From Paraburkholderia solisilvae (GTDB taxonomy: Bacteria > Pseudomonadota > Gammaproteobacteria > Burkholderiales > Burkholderiaceae), in assembly GCF_902859875.1 (NCBI RefSeq), contig NZ_CADIKF010000058.1, positions 1-45,822 on the forward strand: DNA of 45,822 nt, given 5' to 3'. This document shows, piece by piece, positions 22,792 to 32,875 of the stretch. Position numbers and translations under genes: made by a program. The number at the start of each line of letters is the position of its first letter. The first letter of the stretch is position 1. The notes under the pieces were generated by a model, which did no database searches, was not told the origin of the DNA, and worked only from the letters and a program-made list of their open reading frames with translations.

Positions 22792-24660
22792 ATGAATCAT
22801 CTCGCGTTCGCAACAGCCCAGTCCACCGACGTCGATGTCCACGCGCCCGGCTGGGTCAAAAATCGCAAACTGATCGATTGGGTGCAGCGCATCGCTGCGT
22901 TGACGAAGCCCGCGCGCATCGTATGGTGCGATGGCTCGCAGGAGGAATACGACCGGCTGTGTGCGCAGATGGTCGATGCGGGCATGTTGCGCAAGCTCAA
23001 TCCTGCGAAGCGTCCGAACTCGTATCTCGCGTGGTCCGATCCGTCCGATGTCGCGCGTGTCGAAGACCGCACGTTTATCTGTTCGAAGCGCCGCGAAGAC
23101 GCCGGCCCGACCAACAATTGGGTTGCGCCCGACGAGATGCGCGTGACGCTCGACGGTCTGTTCGACGGCGCGATGCGCGGACGCACGATGTACGTCGTGC
23201 CGTTTTCGATGGGGCCGCTGGGTTCGCCGATCGCGCACATCGGTGTCGAGTTGAGCGATAGCCCGTACGTGGTGACCAATATGCGCATCATGACGCGCAT
23301 GGGACGCAAGGTGTATGACGTATTGGGCGAAGACGGCGAGTTCGTGCCGTGCGTGCACTCGGTCGGCGCGCCGCTCGCGAACGGCGAAAAAGATGCGCGC
23401 TGGCCGTGCAACGACACCAAGTACATCGTCCATTTCCCGGAAGCGCGCGAGATCTGGAGCTATGGCTCGGGTTACGGCGGCAACGCGCTGCTCGGCAAGA
23501 AATGTTTCGCATTGCGCATCGCTTCGACGATGGGCCGCGACGAAGGCTGGCTGGCCGAGCACATGCTGATTCTCGGCGTGACGTCGCCGCAAGGGCGCAA
23601 GCATTATGTCGCCGCGGCGTTTCCATCGGCGTGCGGCAAGACGAACTTCGCGATGCTGATTCCGCCGGAAGGACTCGACGGCTGGAAGATCTCGACGATC
23701 GGCGACGACATCGCATGGATCAAGCCGGGCGGCGATGGGCGGCTGTACGCGATCAACCCCGAAGCGGGCTATTTCGGCGTCGCGCCTGGCACGAGCGAGA
23801 AAACCAACTACAACGCGATGGCGACGTTAAAAGAGAACGTCATTTTCACGAACGTCGCGCTGACCGACGACGGCGATGTGTGGTGGGAAGGCATGACCGA
23901 CGCGCCGCCCGCGCATCTGATCGACTGGCAGGGCAAGGACTGGACGCCGGCCGCCGCGCAGCAAACCGGACGCAAGGCCGCGCACCCGAATGCGCGCTTT
24001 ACCGCGCCGGCCGCGCAGTGTCCGTCGGTCGATGCGGATTGGGAGAACCCGGCGGGAGTGCCGATCGATGCGTTTGTTTTCGGCGGCCGCCGCTCGACGA
24101 CCGTGCCGCTCGTCACCGAGGCGCGCGACTGGGTCGAAGGCGTCTATATGGCCGCGACGATGGGCTCGGAGACCACCGCAGCCGCGGCGGGCGAGCAGGG
24201 CGTCGTGCGGCGCGATCCGTTCGCGATGCTGCCGTTCTGCGGCTACAACATGAGCGACTACTTCGGCCACTGGCTGAAAACCGGCGCGCGTCTCGCGAAG
24301 CTGAACACGCCGATGCCGAAAATCTTCTGTGTGAACTGGTTCCGCAAAGGGCCGGATGGCAAGTTCGTGTGGCCTGGCTTCGGCGAAAACATGCGTGTGC
24401 TGCAGTGGATGGTCGGCCGCATCCAGGGCGATGCCGAGGGAATTGAACACGCGTTCGGTGTGTCGCCGCGCTACGAGGATATCGACTGGAGCGGCCTCGA
24501 TTTCACCCGCGAGCAGTTCGAGCAGGTGATTTCCGTCGACGATGCGGCCTGGAAAGCCGAGCTCGCACTGCACGCGGACCTGTTCGATACGCTGCAACAT
24601 GGCTTGCCGGCGGCATTGAAGGACGCGCGAGCCGCGCTCGAGCGCAAGCTCGCCGCGTAG
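22792..24660 (+). CDS. pckG: Phosphoenolpyruvate carboxykinase (GTP)
   Basis: 622 aa, the usual length, ATG at 22792 with GGAGA upstream. It converts oxaloacetate and GTP to phosphoenolpyruvate, GDP and CO2, the first committed step of gluconeogenesis from TCA-cycle carbon. FPSACGKTNFAML at 277-289 is the kinase-1a P-loop with the family's active-site cysteine (C281) and kinase lysine (K283). GDDIAWIK near 304 is kinase-2. WCDGSQEEYDRL near 44 and PFCGYNMSDYFGHWL near 481 are characteristic of the GTP family. It is a single-gene unit with a terminator at 24704-24730. Confidence 0.97.
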   Translation: MNHLAFATAQSTDVDVHAPGWVKNRKLIDWVQRIAALTKPARIVWCDGSQEEYDRLCAQMVDAGMLRKLNPAKRPNSYLAWSDPSDVARVEDRTFICSKRREDAGPTNNWVAPDEMRVTLDGLFDGAMRGRTMYVVPFSMGPLGSPIAHIGVELSDSPYVVTNMRIMTRMGRKVYDVLGEDGEFVPCVHSVGAPLANGEKDARWPCNDTKYIVHFPEAREIWSYGSGYGGNALLGKKCFALRIASTMGRDEGWLAEHMLILGVTSPQGRKHYVAAAFPSACGKTNFAMLIPPEGLDGWKISTIGDDIAWIKPGGDGRLYAINPEAGYFGVAPGTSEKTNYNAMATLKENVIFTNVALTDDGDVWWEGMTDAPPAHLIDWQGKDWTPAAAQQTGRKAAHPNARFTAPAAQCPSVDADWENPAGVPIDAFVFGGRRSTTVPLVTEARDWVEGVYMAATMGSETTAAAAGEQGVVRRDPFAMLPFCGYNMSDYFGHWLKTGARLAKLNTPMPKIFCVNWFRKGPDGKFVWPGFGENMRVLQWMVGRIQGDAEGIEHAFGVSPRYEDIDWSGLDFTREQFEQVISVDDAAWKAELALHADLFDTLQHGLPAALKDARAALERKLAA

Positions 24661-24703
24661 TCCGCGACCGGTTTCGGTGCATGCCGGCGTCAGCCGGAAA
24701 GTG

Positions 24704-24730
24704 AAGCCGCCTGCGGGCGGCTTCTTTTTG
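24704..24730 (+). terminator. Rho-independent terminator of pckG
   Basis: AAGCCGCC, loop TGCG, GGCGGCTT followed by CTTTTT: an 8-bp GC-rich stem with a T-run, 44 bp after the pckG stop. Confidence 0.9.
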
Positions 24731-25018
24731 CCCGGCGAAGCGTCGTCTGTTTTCTTTGCGCTTTCGTGGAACAAAGCGTCTGCTTTCGGTGTTCACCTGT
24801 ATACAGCGCATTTGGGTGCGGCGCAGCACATTGTTTCGGTTTCGGGAACAATTGCTTGGCCTGCATTCCGCTTACGAATAAGATGGTGCGAATTTTCATT
24901 AAAAATGCTCGAAGTTGGGCAACTTCTGCACGTTTTCCCTAGTCGTAGGAGAATTCCAAATGTGCTTCCGGCCTCACTTTCGGATGGAAGCGGCAACACA
25001 GCAGCAGGAGAGTCGTCA
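24731..25018. promoter_or_regulatory. Upstream region of the LysR regulator
   Basis: About 290 bp without a gene. The LysR ORF is open into it but it is not coding in character. It contains the inverted repeat GAAGTT-N4-AACTTC at 24910-24925, compatible with a regulator site. A + strand promoter for the LysR gene is expected here. Confidence 0.35.
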
Positions 25019-26125
25019 ATGGATCATTTGCAGTCGATGAGAGTATTCGTCAGAGTGGCGGATCTCGGCAGTTTTGCCCGCGCGGCTAGCGCGATGGATA
25101 TTTCGAACGCAGTCGCCACCCGTCACGTCGCGGATCTCGAAGGCCGTCTCGGCACCCGGCTGCTGAATCGCACCACGCGCAGCCTGTCGCTGACCGAGTC
25201 CGGTCAGGTGTATCTGGAGCGCGCCCGCCAGATTCTGGACGAGCTCGAAGACGTCGAGCAGATGGTCGTCGCGCGTAACCACGAGCCGGTCGGCACGCTC
25301 CGCATCGTCGCGCCGGTCGTGTTCGGGCTGCACAATCTCGCGCCGGTGCTGCAAACCTATGCGGAACGGTATCCGAAAGTCATTCCCGATGTGACGCTGG
25401 TCGACCGCCAGGTCGATCTGGTCGAAGAAGGGTTCGATGTCGGTGTCGTGATCGCGCGGCATATGCGCAGCGCCAGCATTGTGACGCGGCGGCTCACCAC
25501 CGGTTGTATGACGGTGTGTGCGACGCCTGCGTATCTCGAAAAGCACGGCACACCGACGCGTCCGGAGCAGCTGCTCGAGCATCCGTGCCTGTCGCTGCCG
25601 TCCGAGTACTGGGGTGACGAGCGCGTGTTCACCGGCCCGGACGGCGAAGTGCGCGTGCGGCCGACCAATGTGATCGTCGCGAACAACACCGAAATGCTGC
25701 GCCAGTTCGCGCTGCTCGGCATGGGCATCGCGATCCTGCCGAGCTACCTGATCGGCCGCGACACGACGCGCGGCAAGCTGGTGCGGCTGCTCAGCGACTA
25801 CCGGTTGCCGCAGGTCGAGATCAATATCGCTTACCCGAGCCGCCGTCACCTGCCGGCCAAGGTGCGGACGTTTATCGACCACCTCGTCGAGCACTTCAGC
25901 CAGACGCCGAACAGCCTGCTTGGCGAGCAATGGATCAAGGACGGGCTCGAGCCGGTGCCGCTAGGGTCGATGCATGACGTGGGCGCGACGGTGATGCCGC
26001 CGGAAGCGTTCGATGGCGCCGAGCCGTTGTCGGCGCTGCTCGACAGTGAACTCGCGCCGACCAAGCAGCCGCCGGGCGTGCATCACCGCGCGCGCGGAGC
26101 GCTGCCGTCGCGGATCGTGCGCTAA
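25019..26125 (+). CDS. LysR-family transcriptional regulator
   Basis: 368 aa from the ATG at 25019. HTH_1 near residues 3-62 (MRVFVRVADLGSFARAASAM, then ATRHVADLEGRLGTRLLNRT), then the periplasmic-binding-like effector domain. It falls in the group that resembles AaeR/DsdC-like regulators in Burkholderiales, with the unusually long C-terminal tail (about 60 residues past the family's normal end near 305). The target gene is unknown; the immediate neighbours are pckG (same direction) and topB (convergent). It is followed by a strong bidirectional terminator. Confidence 0.92.
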   Translation: MDHLQSMRVFVRVADLGSFARAASAMDISNAVATRHVADLEGRLGTRLLNRTTRSLSLTESGQVYLERARQILDELEDVEQMVVARNHEPVGTLRIVAPVVFGLHNLAPVLQTYAERYPKVIPDVTLVDRQVDLVEEGFDVGVVIARHMRSASIVTRRLTTGCMTVCATPAYLEKHGTPTRPEQLLEHPCLSLPSEYWGDERVFTGPDGEVRVRPTNVIVANNTEMLRQFALLGMGIAILPSYLIGRDTTRGKLVRLLSDYRLPQVEINIAYPSRRHLPAKVRTFIDHLVEHFSQTPNSLLGEQWIKDGLEPVPLGSMHDVGATVMPPEAFDGAEPLSALLDSELAPTKQPPGVHHRARGALPSRIVR

Positions 26126-26206
26126 TCGGGCGTAAAGGCGTGCCGCAGGGTGCGACATGTTGACGCACTCTGCAGACGAATAAACGTAAGGGGTCTGTTG
26201 GATATG

Positions 26207-26239
26207 AAAGCGCAGCCGGATTAACGGCTGCGCTTTTTT
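26207..26239. terminator. Bidirectional terminator between LysR and topB
   Basis: AAAGCGCAGCCG, loop GATTAA, CGGCTGCGCTTTTTT: a perfect 9-bp GC-rich core with A/T runs on both sides, so it can stop transcription of both convergent genes. Confidence 0.9.
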
Positions 26240-26362
26240 GTTGCAGTGCGAGTGTTCAACGCGGACGCGTGCGCGGTAATGATGCGTGCACCCCGCACGT
26301 GTGTGTCGCGGTCGGGCGTGACTCCGCCCGGAGGGCCCACTTCCGGGGGCCCCCAAACCTCG

Positions 26363-29053
26363 CTACGATCCGGTCTTCCGTGCGGTCGACTTCGCGGCGC
26401 TTTTCTTTGCCGGCGCTTTCTTCGCCGCGGCGGCCTTGACCGTCGTGCCCTTCGTCGCCGACTTGGCCGGCGGTTTTTCCACCGTCAGGACATCGGTATC
26501 CGCGCCCTCGTCGTTCGCCGCTTCGGCGCGGCCCGCCTTTGCCGCTGCAGCCGACTTTGCGCCAGCGGCCGATTTGGCCGCCGTCTTCGCCGACGGCTCC
26601 TTCTTCTCGAACTCGAAGCCGATCTTGCCGTCGCTCTGCTTGACGAGGAACGCCTTGAAGTTGCGGCCGGTACGCGACGACTTGAAGTTGGTCAGCAGAT
26701 CCGTGCGGCCCCCTTCGAGCAGCTTCGCCATCTGCTCGCGCGCGATTTCCTGCTGCAGGATCACCTTGCCCGAACGGAAGTCGCAGGTCTTCGGATTCGC
26801 GACCGAGTTTTCGCAGACGTAGCTCATCCCGTGTTCGTACACGCGCGCGTGGCACTTCGGACACGCGCCGACCGGTTCCTGCGCGGAGAAGTCCGGCGCC
26901 TCGCCGTCTTCGCCGCCCTGGTCCTGGCCGAAGTCGAACTCGAGCTTGTAGTTCTTGATCTCGTCATCGAACGAAAGCTTCAGAATGGCCGAGAACGGAC
27001 GCCCCATCTTGCTGCGGAACCCGGACAACGGTCCGATTTCCTTTTTCTGCAGCAGTTCTTCGACTTCCGGAATTTCGAATTGCCGGCCGCCTGGAATTTT
27101 CGAGATCGAAAACTCGCATTTCGTGCATGCGAAGCGGCGGTAGTTCTCCTTCACCTGGCCGCCGCAGTTCGGACACGGCGTTTCGAGTGTCGCGTAGTCG
27201 CCCGGGATGGTGTCCGAGTCGTATTCCTTCGCACGCTTGACGATGGTCTGCGTCATGCGCGCGATTTCCTGCATGAACGCGTCGCGCTGCAAGTTGCCGC
27301 GTTCCATCTGCGACAGCTTGTATTCCCATTCGCCGGTCAGCTCCGGCGCGGTCAGTTCCTTGACGTCGAGACCGCGCAGCAGGGTCATCAACTGGAACGC
27401 TTTCGCGGTCGGAATCAGCTCGCGGCCTTCGCGGACCAGATACTTCTCGCCGAGCAAACCTTCGATGATCGCGGCGCGCGTGGCCGGCGTGCCGAGCCCC
27501 TTCGCGGCCATTGCCTCGCGCAGCTCGTCGTCTTCGACCAGCTTGCCCGCGCCTTCCATCGCCGACAACAGCGTCGCTTCGTTATAGCGTGCGGGCGGTT
27601 TCGTCACGAGTTGCTGCGCGGCGATCTTGTCGGTCTTCACCTTCTCGTCTTTCTGCACCGGAACGAGATTCGCGTCGTCGCCCGCGGATTCGCGGCCGTA
27701 GATTTGCAGCCAGCCCGGTTCGACGAGCACTTTGCCTTCGGTCTTGAAGTGATGACCGACGACTTCGGTGATGCGCGTCGTGACCTTGTACTCAGCGGCC
27801 GGGAAGAACACCGCGAGGAAGCGCTTGACGACGAGGTCATACAGCTTCTGCTCGGGCTCCGACAGCGACTTCGGCGCTTGCAGCGTCGGGATGATTGCGA
27901 AGTGGTCGCTGATCTTCGAGTTGTCGAAGATGCGCTTGTTCGGTTTCACCCAGCCCTTGTCGAGCACCTGCTTCGCGAACGGCAGATAGTTGTTGCTCTC
28001 CTTGAGCATCTCGAGCGTGCTGCTGACCGTCTCCAGATAGTCTTCGGGCAGCGCGCGCGCGTCGGTACGCGGGTAGGTCAGCACCTTGTGGCGTTCGTAC
28101 AGCGCCTGCGCGAGCGCAAGCGTGTTTTTCGCCGAGAAGCCGAAGCGGCCGTTGGCTTCGCGCTGCAGGCTGGTCAGGTCGAAGAGCGCCGGCGAAAGCT
28201 GCGTCGACGGTTTCGATTCCTCGTTGACCGTGCCGATCTGCCCGCGGCACGCGGCGACGATGGTTTCCGCCGCGGGCAGGCTCCACAGCCGCGAATCGCG
28301 CTTTTCGGGGTCGAACTCGTCGCGCTTGAACTTCGGATCGAACCAGCGGCCTTCGTAGAAGCCCGCCGCGCAGACGAACTCGGCCTTCACTTCCCAATAG
28401 TCGCGCGGCACGAAGCGGCGAATCTTCTCCTCGCGCTCGACGACGATCGACAAGGTCGGCGTTTGCACGCGGCCGACGGTGGTCAGGAAGAACCCGCCGC
28501 CCTTGCTGTTGAACGCGGTCATCGCGCGCGTGCCGTTGATGCCGACCAGCCAGTCGGCTTCCGAGCGGCAGCGCGCGGCATCGGCGAGCGGCTGCATGTC
28601 GTGGTCGCTGCGCAGATGCGCGAAGCCTTCGCGAATCGCGGCGGGCGTCATCGACTGCAGCCACAGCCGCTGGACCGGCTGCTTCGCTTTCGCGTACTGC
28701 GTGATCAGACGGAAAATCAGTTCGCCTTCGCGCCCCGCGTCGCATGCGTTGATCAACCGCTCGATGTCTTTGCGCTTGAGCAGCCGCGTCAGCACCTTGA
28801 GCCGCGACTCGCTTTTGACGATCGGGTTGAGATCGAAATGCGGCGGAATGACCGGCAGATGAGCAAAGCTCCACTTGCCTCGCTTCACTTCGTATTCTTC
28901 GGGCGCGGCGATTTCCACCAGGTGGCCGACAGCCGACGAGATGACGTACTCGTCGCTTTCGAAATACTCGTCATGCTTGGTAAAGCCGCCCAAAGCGCGC
29001 GCGATGTCGTTCGCGACGGATGGCTTTTCGGCGATGATCAGTGCTTTGGACAT
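26363..29053 (-). CDS. topB: DNA topoisomerase III (type IA)
   Basis: 896 aa. It relaxes and decatenates DNA through a 5'-phosphotyrosyl intermediate. The Toprim domain (LIIAEKPSVANDIARALG, then CDAGREGELIF near 104-114, with the acidic triad) and the catalytic tyrosine Y327 in LTYPRTDAR are in place. A zinc-binding region near residues 625-650 contains the CPNCGG pattern, and the C-terminus is Lys/Ala-rich with repeats. Its length and layout are typical of proteobacterial TopB. It is followed leftward by a strong terminator. Confidence 0.96.
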   Translation of the reverse strand: MSKALIIAEKPSVANDIARALGGFTKHDEYFESDEYVISSAVGHLVEIAAPEEYEVKRGKWSFAHLPVIPPHFDLNPIVKSESRLKVLTRLLKRKDIERLINACDAGREGELIFRLITQYAKAKQPVQRLWLQSMTPAAIREGFAHLRSDHDMQPLADAARCRSEADWLVGINGTRAMTAFNSKGGGFFLTTVGRVQTPTLSIVVEREEKIRRFVPRDYWEVKAEFVCAAGFYEGRWFDPKFKRDEFDPEKRDSRLWSLPAAETIVAACRGQIGTVNEESKPSTQLSPALFDLTSLQREANGRFGFSAKNTLALAQALYERHKVLTYPRTDARALPEDYLETVSSTLEMLKESNNYLPFAKQVLDKGWVKPNKRIFDNSKISDHFAIIPTLQAPKSLSEPEQKLYDLVVKRFLAVFFPAAEYKVTTRITEVVGHHFKTEGKVLVEPGWLQIYGRESAGDDANLVPVQKDEKVKTDKIAAQQLVTKPPARYNEATLLSAMEGAGKLVEDDELREAMAAKGLGTPATRAAIIEGLLGEKYLVREGRELIPTAKAFQLMTLLRGLDVKELTAPELTGEWEYKLSQMERGNLQRDAFMQEIARMTQTIVKRAKEYDSDTIPGDYATLETPCPNCGGQVKENYRRFACTKCEFSISKIPGGRQFEIPEVEELLQKKEIGPLSGFRSKMGRPFSAILKLSFDDEIKNYKLEFDFGQDQGGEDGEAPDFSAQEPVGACPKCHARVYEHGMSYVCENSVANPKTCDFRSGKVILQQEIAREQMAKLLEGGRTDLLTNFKSSRTGRNFKAFLVKQSDGKIGFEFEKKEPSAKTAAKSAAGAKSAAAAKAGRAEAANDEGADTDVLTVEKPPAKSATKGTTVKAAAAKKAPAKKSAAKSTARKTGS

Positions 29054-29346
29054 GACTATTGTGTGTGGGTGAATTCGGGTGCAGCCGGGCGGACACCGCC
29101 CTTATTTGACGCTCGTTCGCTTTTCCGGTTGCGTACCTATTAACGACCGCTTTATAGCACACGCCGCCATCGTGGCAACCCATGCGCGGAAAAAAGCGGC
29201 CCATCTTAATTGCGTGCCGGTGCTCCGGGCAAGCGTCGCATAATCGTGTCTCGCGCTTTTCGCAATTCGCATGCCGCGCCGCGCGAATCATGCGAACCGC
29301 AGCCGCCCGGCGACGCGGACACCGGTGATGCAAGTGTCACGCAACG

Positions 29347-29724
29347 TCACGCGGTGGCGAGCGCAGGCCTCAGTTTCGGCGCACCGGTCACGCCCGGCAG
29401 CGTCGTCAGATCGACCAGCATGCGCTCGACTATGCCCGGCTGCGGCAGCACCGTGCCGAAGAAGCGCGTCGTCACCGCATCTTCGATCAGGATGGTCGGG
29501 AAATTCTCCACGTCAAGGTCGTCGAAGCGGTCCGCATGCGTTTCGATGTCGATCCATGCGAAACAGATGTCGGGATGTTTGTCCGCGAGCGCGTCGAACG
29601 CCGCCTGGTACTCGCGGCACGTTCCGCACCATTGCGCGCATAGACACGCAACGAACAGCGTATCGCGGTCGTTGACACGCTCTGCGATCCGGTCCGAGTC
29701 GGTATCGAGGTTCAGCGCGGGCAT
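29347..29724 (-). CDS. Thioredoxin-like protein
   Basis: 125 aa with the active-site CGTC at 33-36 (AQWCGTCREY) and the cis-Pro region VENFPTILIED. The C-terminus is proline- and alanine-rich. There is no signal peptide, so it acts in the cytosol. It lies between topB and dprA, all leftward; a specific partner is not known. Confidence 0.88.
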   Translation of the reverse strand: MPALNLDTDSDRIAERVNDRDTLFVACLCAQWCGTCREYQAAFDALADKHPDICFAWIDIETHADRFDDLDVENFPTILIEDAVTTRFFGTVLPQPGIVERMLVDLTTLPGVTGAPKLRPALATA

Positions 29725-29782
29725 GGTGATTCCTTGAGGCTCGTTTTTCGTCAGTGATTTCGCGCGAATGTAGCATGGCGCG

Positions 29783-30955
29783 TCACCGGCTGTGACTGGC
29801 GCGCACGTACCGTCCGCCGGGCAGCGCGCTCAGATGGCCGGACAACTCGAGCTGCAGCAGCGTGCTCTGAAGCGCGGAGCCGTCCATTTCGGTGCGTGCG
29901 GCGAGAATTTCAAGCGTAGCCGGCGCGTGGCCCAGCGCGTCGAGCAGCCGCTGCGCGTCGGGAACCAACGAGCTTTGCGCCGCGTCGACAGGCGGCGCCG
30001 ATAGCGGCAGCGGCAGGCTGCGCTGGCCGGAAGCGGCGTTGCGCCCGGCCGGCGGCGCCATTGAGACGCCCAGTTCCTCGAGCACGTCCTCCGGTGTTTC
30101 GACGAGCTTCGCGCCCTGTTTGATCATCCGATGGCAGCCACGCGACAACGGCGCGTGGATCGAGCCGGGTAGTGCGAACACATCCCGCCCCATTTCGTTG
30201 GCGAGCCGCGCGGTGATTAGCGAACCGGAGCGCATCGCCGCTTCAACGATCAGCACGCCGTTGACGAGCCCTGCGATCAGACGATTGCGCTGCGGGAAGT
30301 GCGCGGGGCGTGCCGGCGTGCCGAGCGGCCATTCGGAAAGAATCGCGCCGCTTGCGGCGATTTCCTGCGCAAGCCCGTGGTGAGCGGGCGGATAGACGAC
30401 GTCCGCGCCCGTTCCGACCACTGCGACAGTCCCTGCGAGGCCGGCCAGCGCGCCGCGATGCGCGGCGGCATCGATGCCCAGCGCGAGGCCCGATACGACG
30501 ACAAGGCCCGCATCCGAAAACGCATGCGCAAAGCGCCGCGCGTCTTCCGCGCCTTGCGGCGTCGCGCTGCGGCTGCCGACCACGGCGACGCTGCGCGTAT
30601 GCAGCAGCGCGGGATGTCCCTTTACATATAGCAGAGGCGGCGGGTCCGGCATCGTCAGCAGCGCGGGCGGGTAGGCGGGGTCATCGAGTGCCAGCAATGT
30701 GTTGCCGGGCGCGTCACGCCATGCGAGCACGCCGTCCAGCTGCGCGGCGAAATCCGCGCCCGGCGCGCCAAGCGCGGCGCGCGCGGACGTCTCGTCCGTC
30801 ACGCGGGCAAGCGACTCGAACGGCTGGCCGAGCACGGCCTCCGGTAGACCGAAGCGCGTGAGCAAGATGCGCAGTACGGCCGGTTTCAGGCCTGGCGCCA
30901 TGGTCAGCCGCAGCCACGCGGCGACTTCCTGATCGGTTTTTGCTATGGATTGCAT
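29783..30955 (-). CDS. dprA: DNA processing protein DprA (Smf)
   Basis: 390 aa from the ATG at 30955 (MQSIAKTDQEVAAWLRL); an upstream start at 30988 adds only 11 less typical residues. The Rossmann-like core is clear: VAVVGSRSATPQGAEDARRF, SGLALGIDAAAHRGAL, TVAVVGTGADVVYPPAH, and the FPQRNRLIAGL and GSLITARLANEMGRDVFALPG signatures. A SAM-like domain precedes it and a winged-helix DprA_WH domain follows. It loads RecA on incoming ssDNA in natural transformation. It diverges from def. Confidence 0.95.
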   Translation of the reverse strand: MQSIAKTDQEVAAWLRLTMAPGLKPAVLRILLTRFGLPEAVLGQPFESLARVTDETSARAALGAPGADFAAQLDGVLAWRDAPGNTLLALDDPAYPPALLTMPDPPPLLYVKGHPALLHTRSVAVVGSRSATPQGAEDARRFAHAFSDAGLVVVSGLALGIDAAAHRGALAGLAGTVAVVGTGADVVYPPAHHGLAQEIAASGAILSEWPLGTPARPAHFPQRNRLIAGLVNGVLIVEAAMRSGSLITARLANEMGRDVFALPGSIHAPLSRGCHRMIKQGAKLVETPEDVLEELGVSMAPPAGRNAASGQRSLPLPLSAPPVDAAQSSLVPDAQRLLDALGHAPATLEILAARTEMDGSALQSTLLQLELSGHLSALPGGRYVRASHSR

Positions 30956-31227
30956 TGAAACGTCAAACCCCCAGCCGGGCCACCGCAAGCGGTCGCCATG
31001 CTAAAATTTTCATGATCCGAAATAATTCAACCCAAAACACACGGTGACGCCGCGTTTTCGCGCACGAATGCATCGCTTCGGCCCGTTGTCCGGCCACATT
31101 GCGCGTTGAATCGAAAGGCTTCTGTCGCTATCTATCCTGTGCGCATGGCGCCGCGCTGACAAGCTGGCCAATCGGCCTATTGCGCGACTTACGCGTCCGT
31201 GGCGGCGCTTCACTGAACCTGATGACC

Positions 31228-31731
31228 ATGGCTTTACTGAACATCCTCAATTACCCGGACAAGCGTCTGCACAAGGTCGCCAAGCCCGTTGCGGCCGTCG
31301 ACGACCGGATCCGCAAGCTGGTCGCCAATATGGCCGAAACGATGTACGCCGCGCCCGGCGTCGGCCTCGCGGCGACGCAGGTCGACGTGCACGAGCGTGT
31401 GATCGTGATCGACGTGTCCGAAGCGCACGATGAGCTGCGTGTGTTCATCAACCCGGAAATCGTCTGGTCGAGCGACGAGCGGAAGCTTTCCGAGGAAGGC
31501 TGCCTGTCGGTGCCGGGCATTTACGACAACGTCGAACGTGCCGAAAAAGTGCGCGTGCGTGCGCTCAACGAAAAGGGCGAGACTTACGAGATTGACTGCG
31601 AAGGTCTGCTCGCCGTGTGCATCCAGCACGAGATGGATCACCTGATGGGCCGCGTGTTCGTCGAATATCTGTCGCCGCTGAAGCAGACACGCATCAAGAG
31701 CAAGATGAAGAAGCTCGCGCACGCGATGTGA
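31228..31731 (+). CDS. def: Peptide deformylase
   Basis: 167 aa from the ATG at 31228 (MALLNILNYPDKRLHKVA); an ATG two codons upstream at 31222 is possible. It removes the N-terminal formyl group of nascent proteins. Metal-binding motifs GVGLAATQ, EGCLSVPG and HEMDHLMG (His134 in the last) are complete. It precedes fmt by 55 bp, so formylation and deformylation genes are paired in one operon. Confidence 0.97.
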   Translation: MALLNILNYPDKRLHKVAKPVAAVDDRIRKLVANMAETMYAAPGVGLAATQVDVHERVIVIDVSEAHDELRVFINPEIVWSSDERKLSEEGCLSVPGIYDNVERAEKVRVRALNEKGETYEIDCEGLLAVCIQHEMDHLMGRVFVEYLSPLKQTRIKSKMKKLAHAM

Positions 31732-31786
31732 CGCGCGTGCGATCCGTTCCCGCCTCATTGCCGTTTCGTTTCAGACGCTTTTGCAC

Positions 31787-32773
31787 ATGAGCCATTCGTT
31801 GCGCGTTATTTTTGCCGGCACGCCCGAGTTCGCGGCGGCGGCGCTGGCCGCGATTCACCGAGCCGGGTTTCCGGTACCGCTCGTGTTGACGCAACCCGAT
31901 CGGCCCGCCGGACGCGGCATGAAACTGCAGGCGAGCGCGGTCAAGCGCTATGCGCAGGAGCACGGCCTCGCCGTCGCACAGCCGCCGTCGCTGCGGCGGA
32001 ACGGCAAGTTTCCGGCCGAGGCCGCAGCGGCGATCGATCTGCTGCGCGCAACGCCGCACGACGTGATGGTGGTCGCCGCGTACGGCCTGCTGTTGCCGCA
32101 GGAAGTGCTCGACATCCCGCCGCACGGCTGCATCAACATTCATGCGTCGCTGTTGCCGCGCTGGCGCGGCGCCGCGCCGATTCACCGCGCGATCGAAGCC
32201 GGCGACCCGGCGACCGGCATCACGCTGATGCAAATGGACGCGGGTCTCGACACCGGCGCGATGATTGCGGAAACGCGCACCGAGATTCGCGACGACGACA
32301 CGACTGCAACCCTGCACGACCGGCTGGCCGACGCGGGCGCGCAACTGATTGTCGATGCGCTCGCGACGCTCGAACGCGACGGCCGGTTGCCTGCGACGCC
32401 CCAGCCCGAAGACGGCACGACCTACGCCGAAAAAATCGGCAAGCACGAAGCCGCACTCGATTGGCGGCGCACTGCCGTCGAGCTCGCGCGCCAGGTGCGC
32501 GCGTTCGATCCGTTCCCCGGCGGCGCGGCCACGCTCGACGGCACGCCGCTCAAGATCTGGTCCGCGACCGCAGTGGCTTTGCCGCACGCCGGCGCGCAGC
32601 CCGGCACGATTGTCGAGATTTCGGCAGAGGGCGTGGTGATCGCGTGCGGCAACGGCGCACTGCGCGTGACGCAACTGCAAAAGCCGGGCGGCAAGCGCCT
32701 GCCCGCCCGCGAATTTCTAACGGGCTCCACGCTCGCTGTCGGCCAGCGCTTCGCTCAGCCTCACGAACATTAA
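31787..32773 (+). CDS. fmt: Methionyl-tRNA formyltransferase
   Basis: 328 aa, ATG at 31787 (MSHSLRVIFAGTPEF). The formyl_trans_N domain has the folate-binding signature (HASLLPRWRGAAPIHRAI) and the family's DAGLDTGAM stretch; the C-terminal domain (EAALDWRRTAVELARQVRAF, PFPGGAA) follows. It formylates Met-tRNAfMet using 10-formyltetrahydrofolate. It sits downstream of def and upstream of the LysE exporter gene. Confidence 0.96.
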   Translation: MSHSLRVIFAGTPEFAAAALAAIHRAGFPVPLVLTQPDRPAGRGMKLQASAVKRYAQEHGLAVAQPPSLRRNGKFPAEAAAAIDLLRATPHDVMVVAAYGLLLPQEVLDIPPHGCINIHASLLPRWRGAAPIHRAIEAGDPATGITLMQMDAGLDTGAMIAETRTEIRDDDTTATLHDRLADAGAQLIVDALATLERDGRLPATPQPEDGTTYAEKIGKHEAALDWRRTAVELARQVRAFDPFPGGAATLDGTPLKIWSATAVALPHAGAQPGTIVEISAEGVVIACGNGALRVTQLQKPGGKRLPAREFLTGSTLAVGQRFAQPHEH

Positions 32774-32875
32774 CAGGCGGTGATTCACGTCGCCATCGTC
32801 CGTTCGGCCGACTCGCGCGGACGCTTTGCCGCGCGTTAGAATCTTCGATGCAATGCGCCAACTTATGAGGCTTTC

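Noticed and set aside
26246..29143. 965-aa open frame on the + strand across topB
   Set aside because: It is antisense to topB, Arg/Leu/Ala-rich with no domain, and only reflects the high GC at codon third positions.
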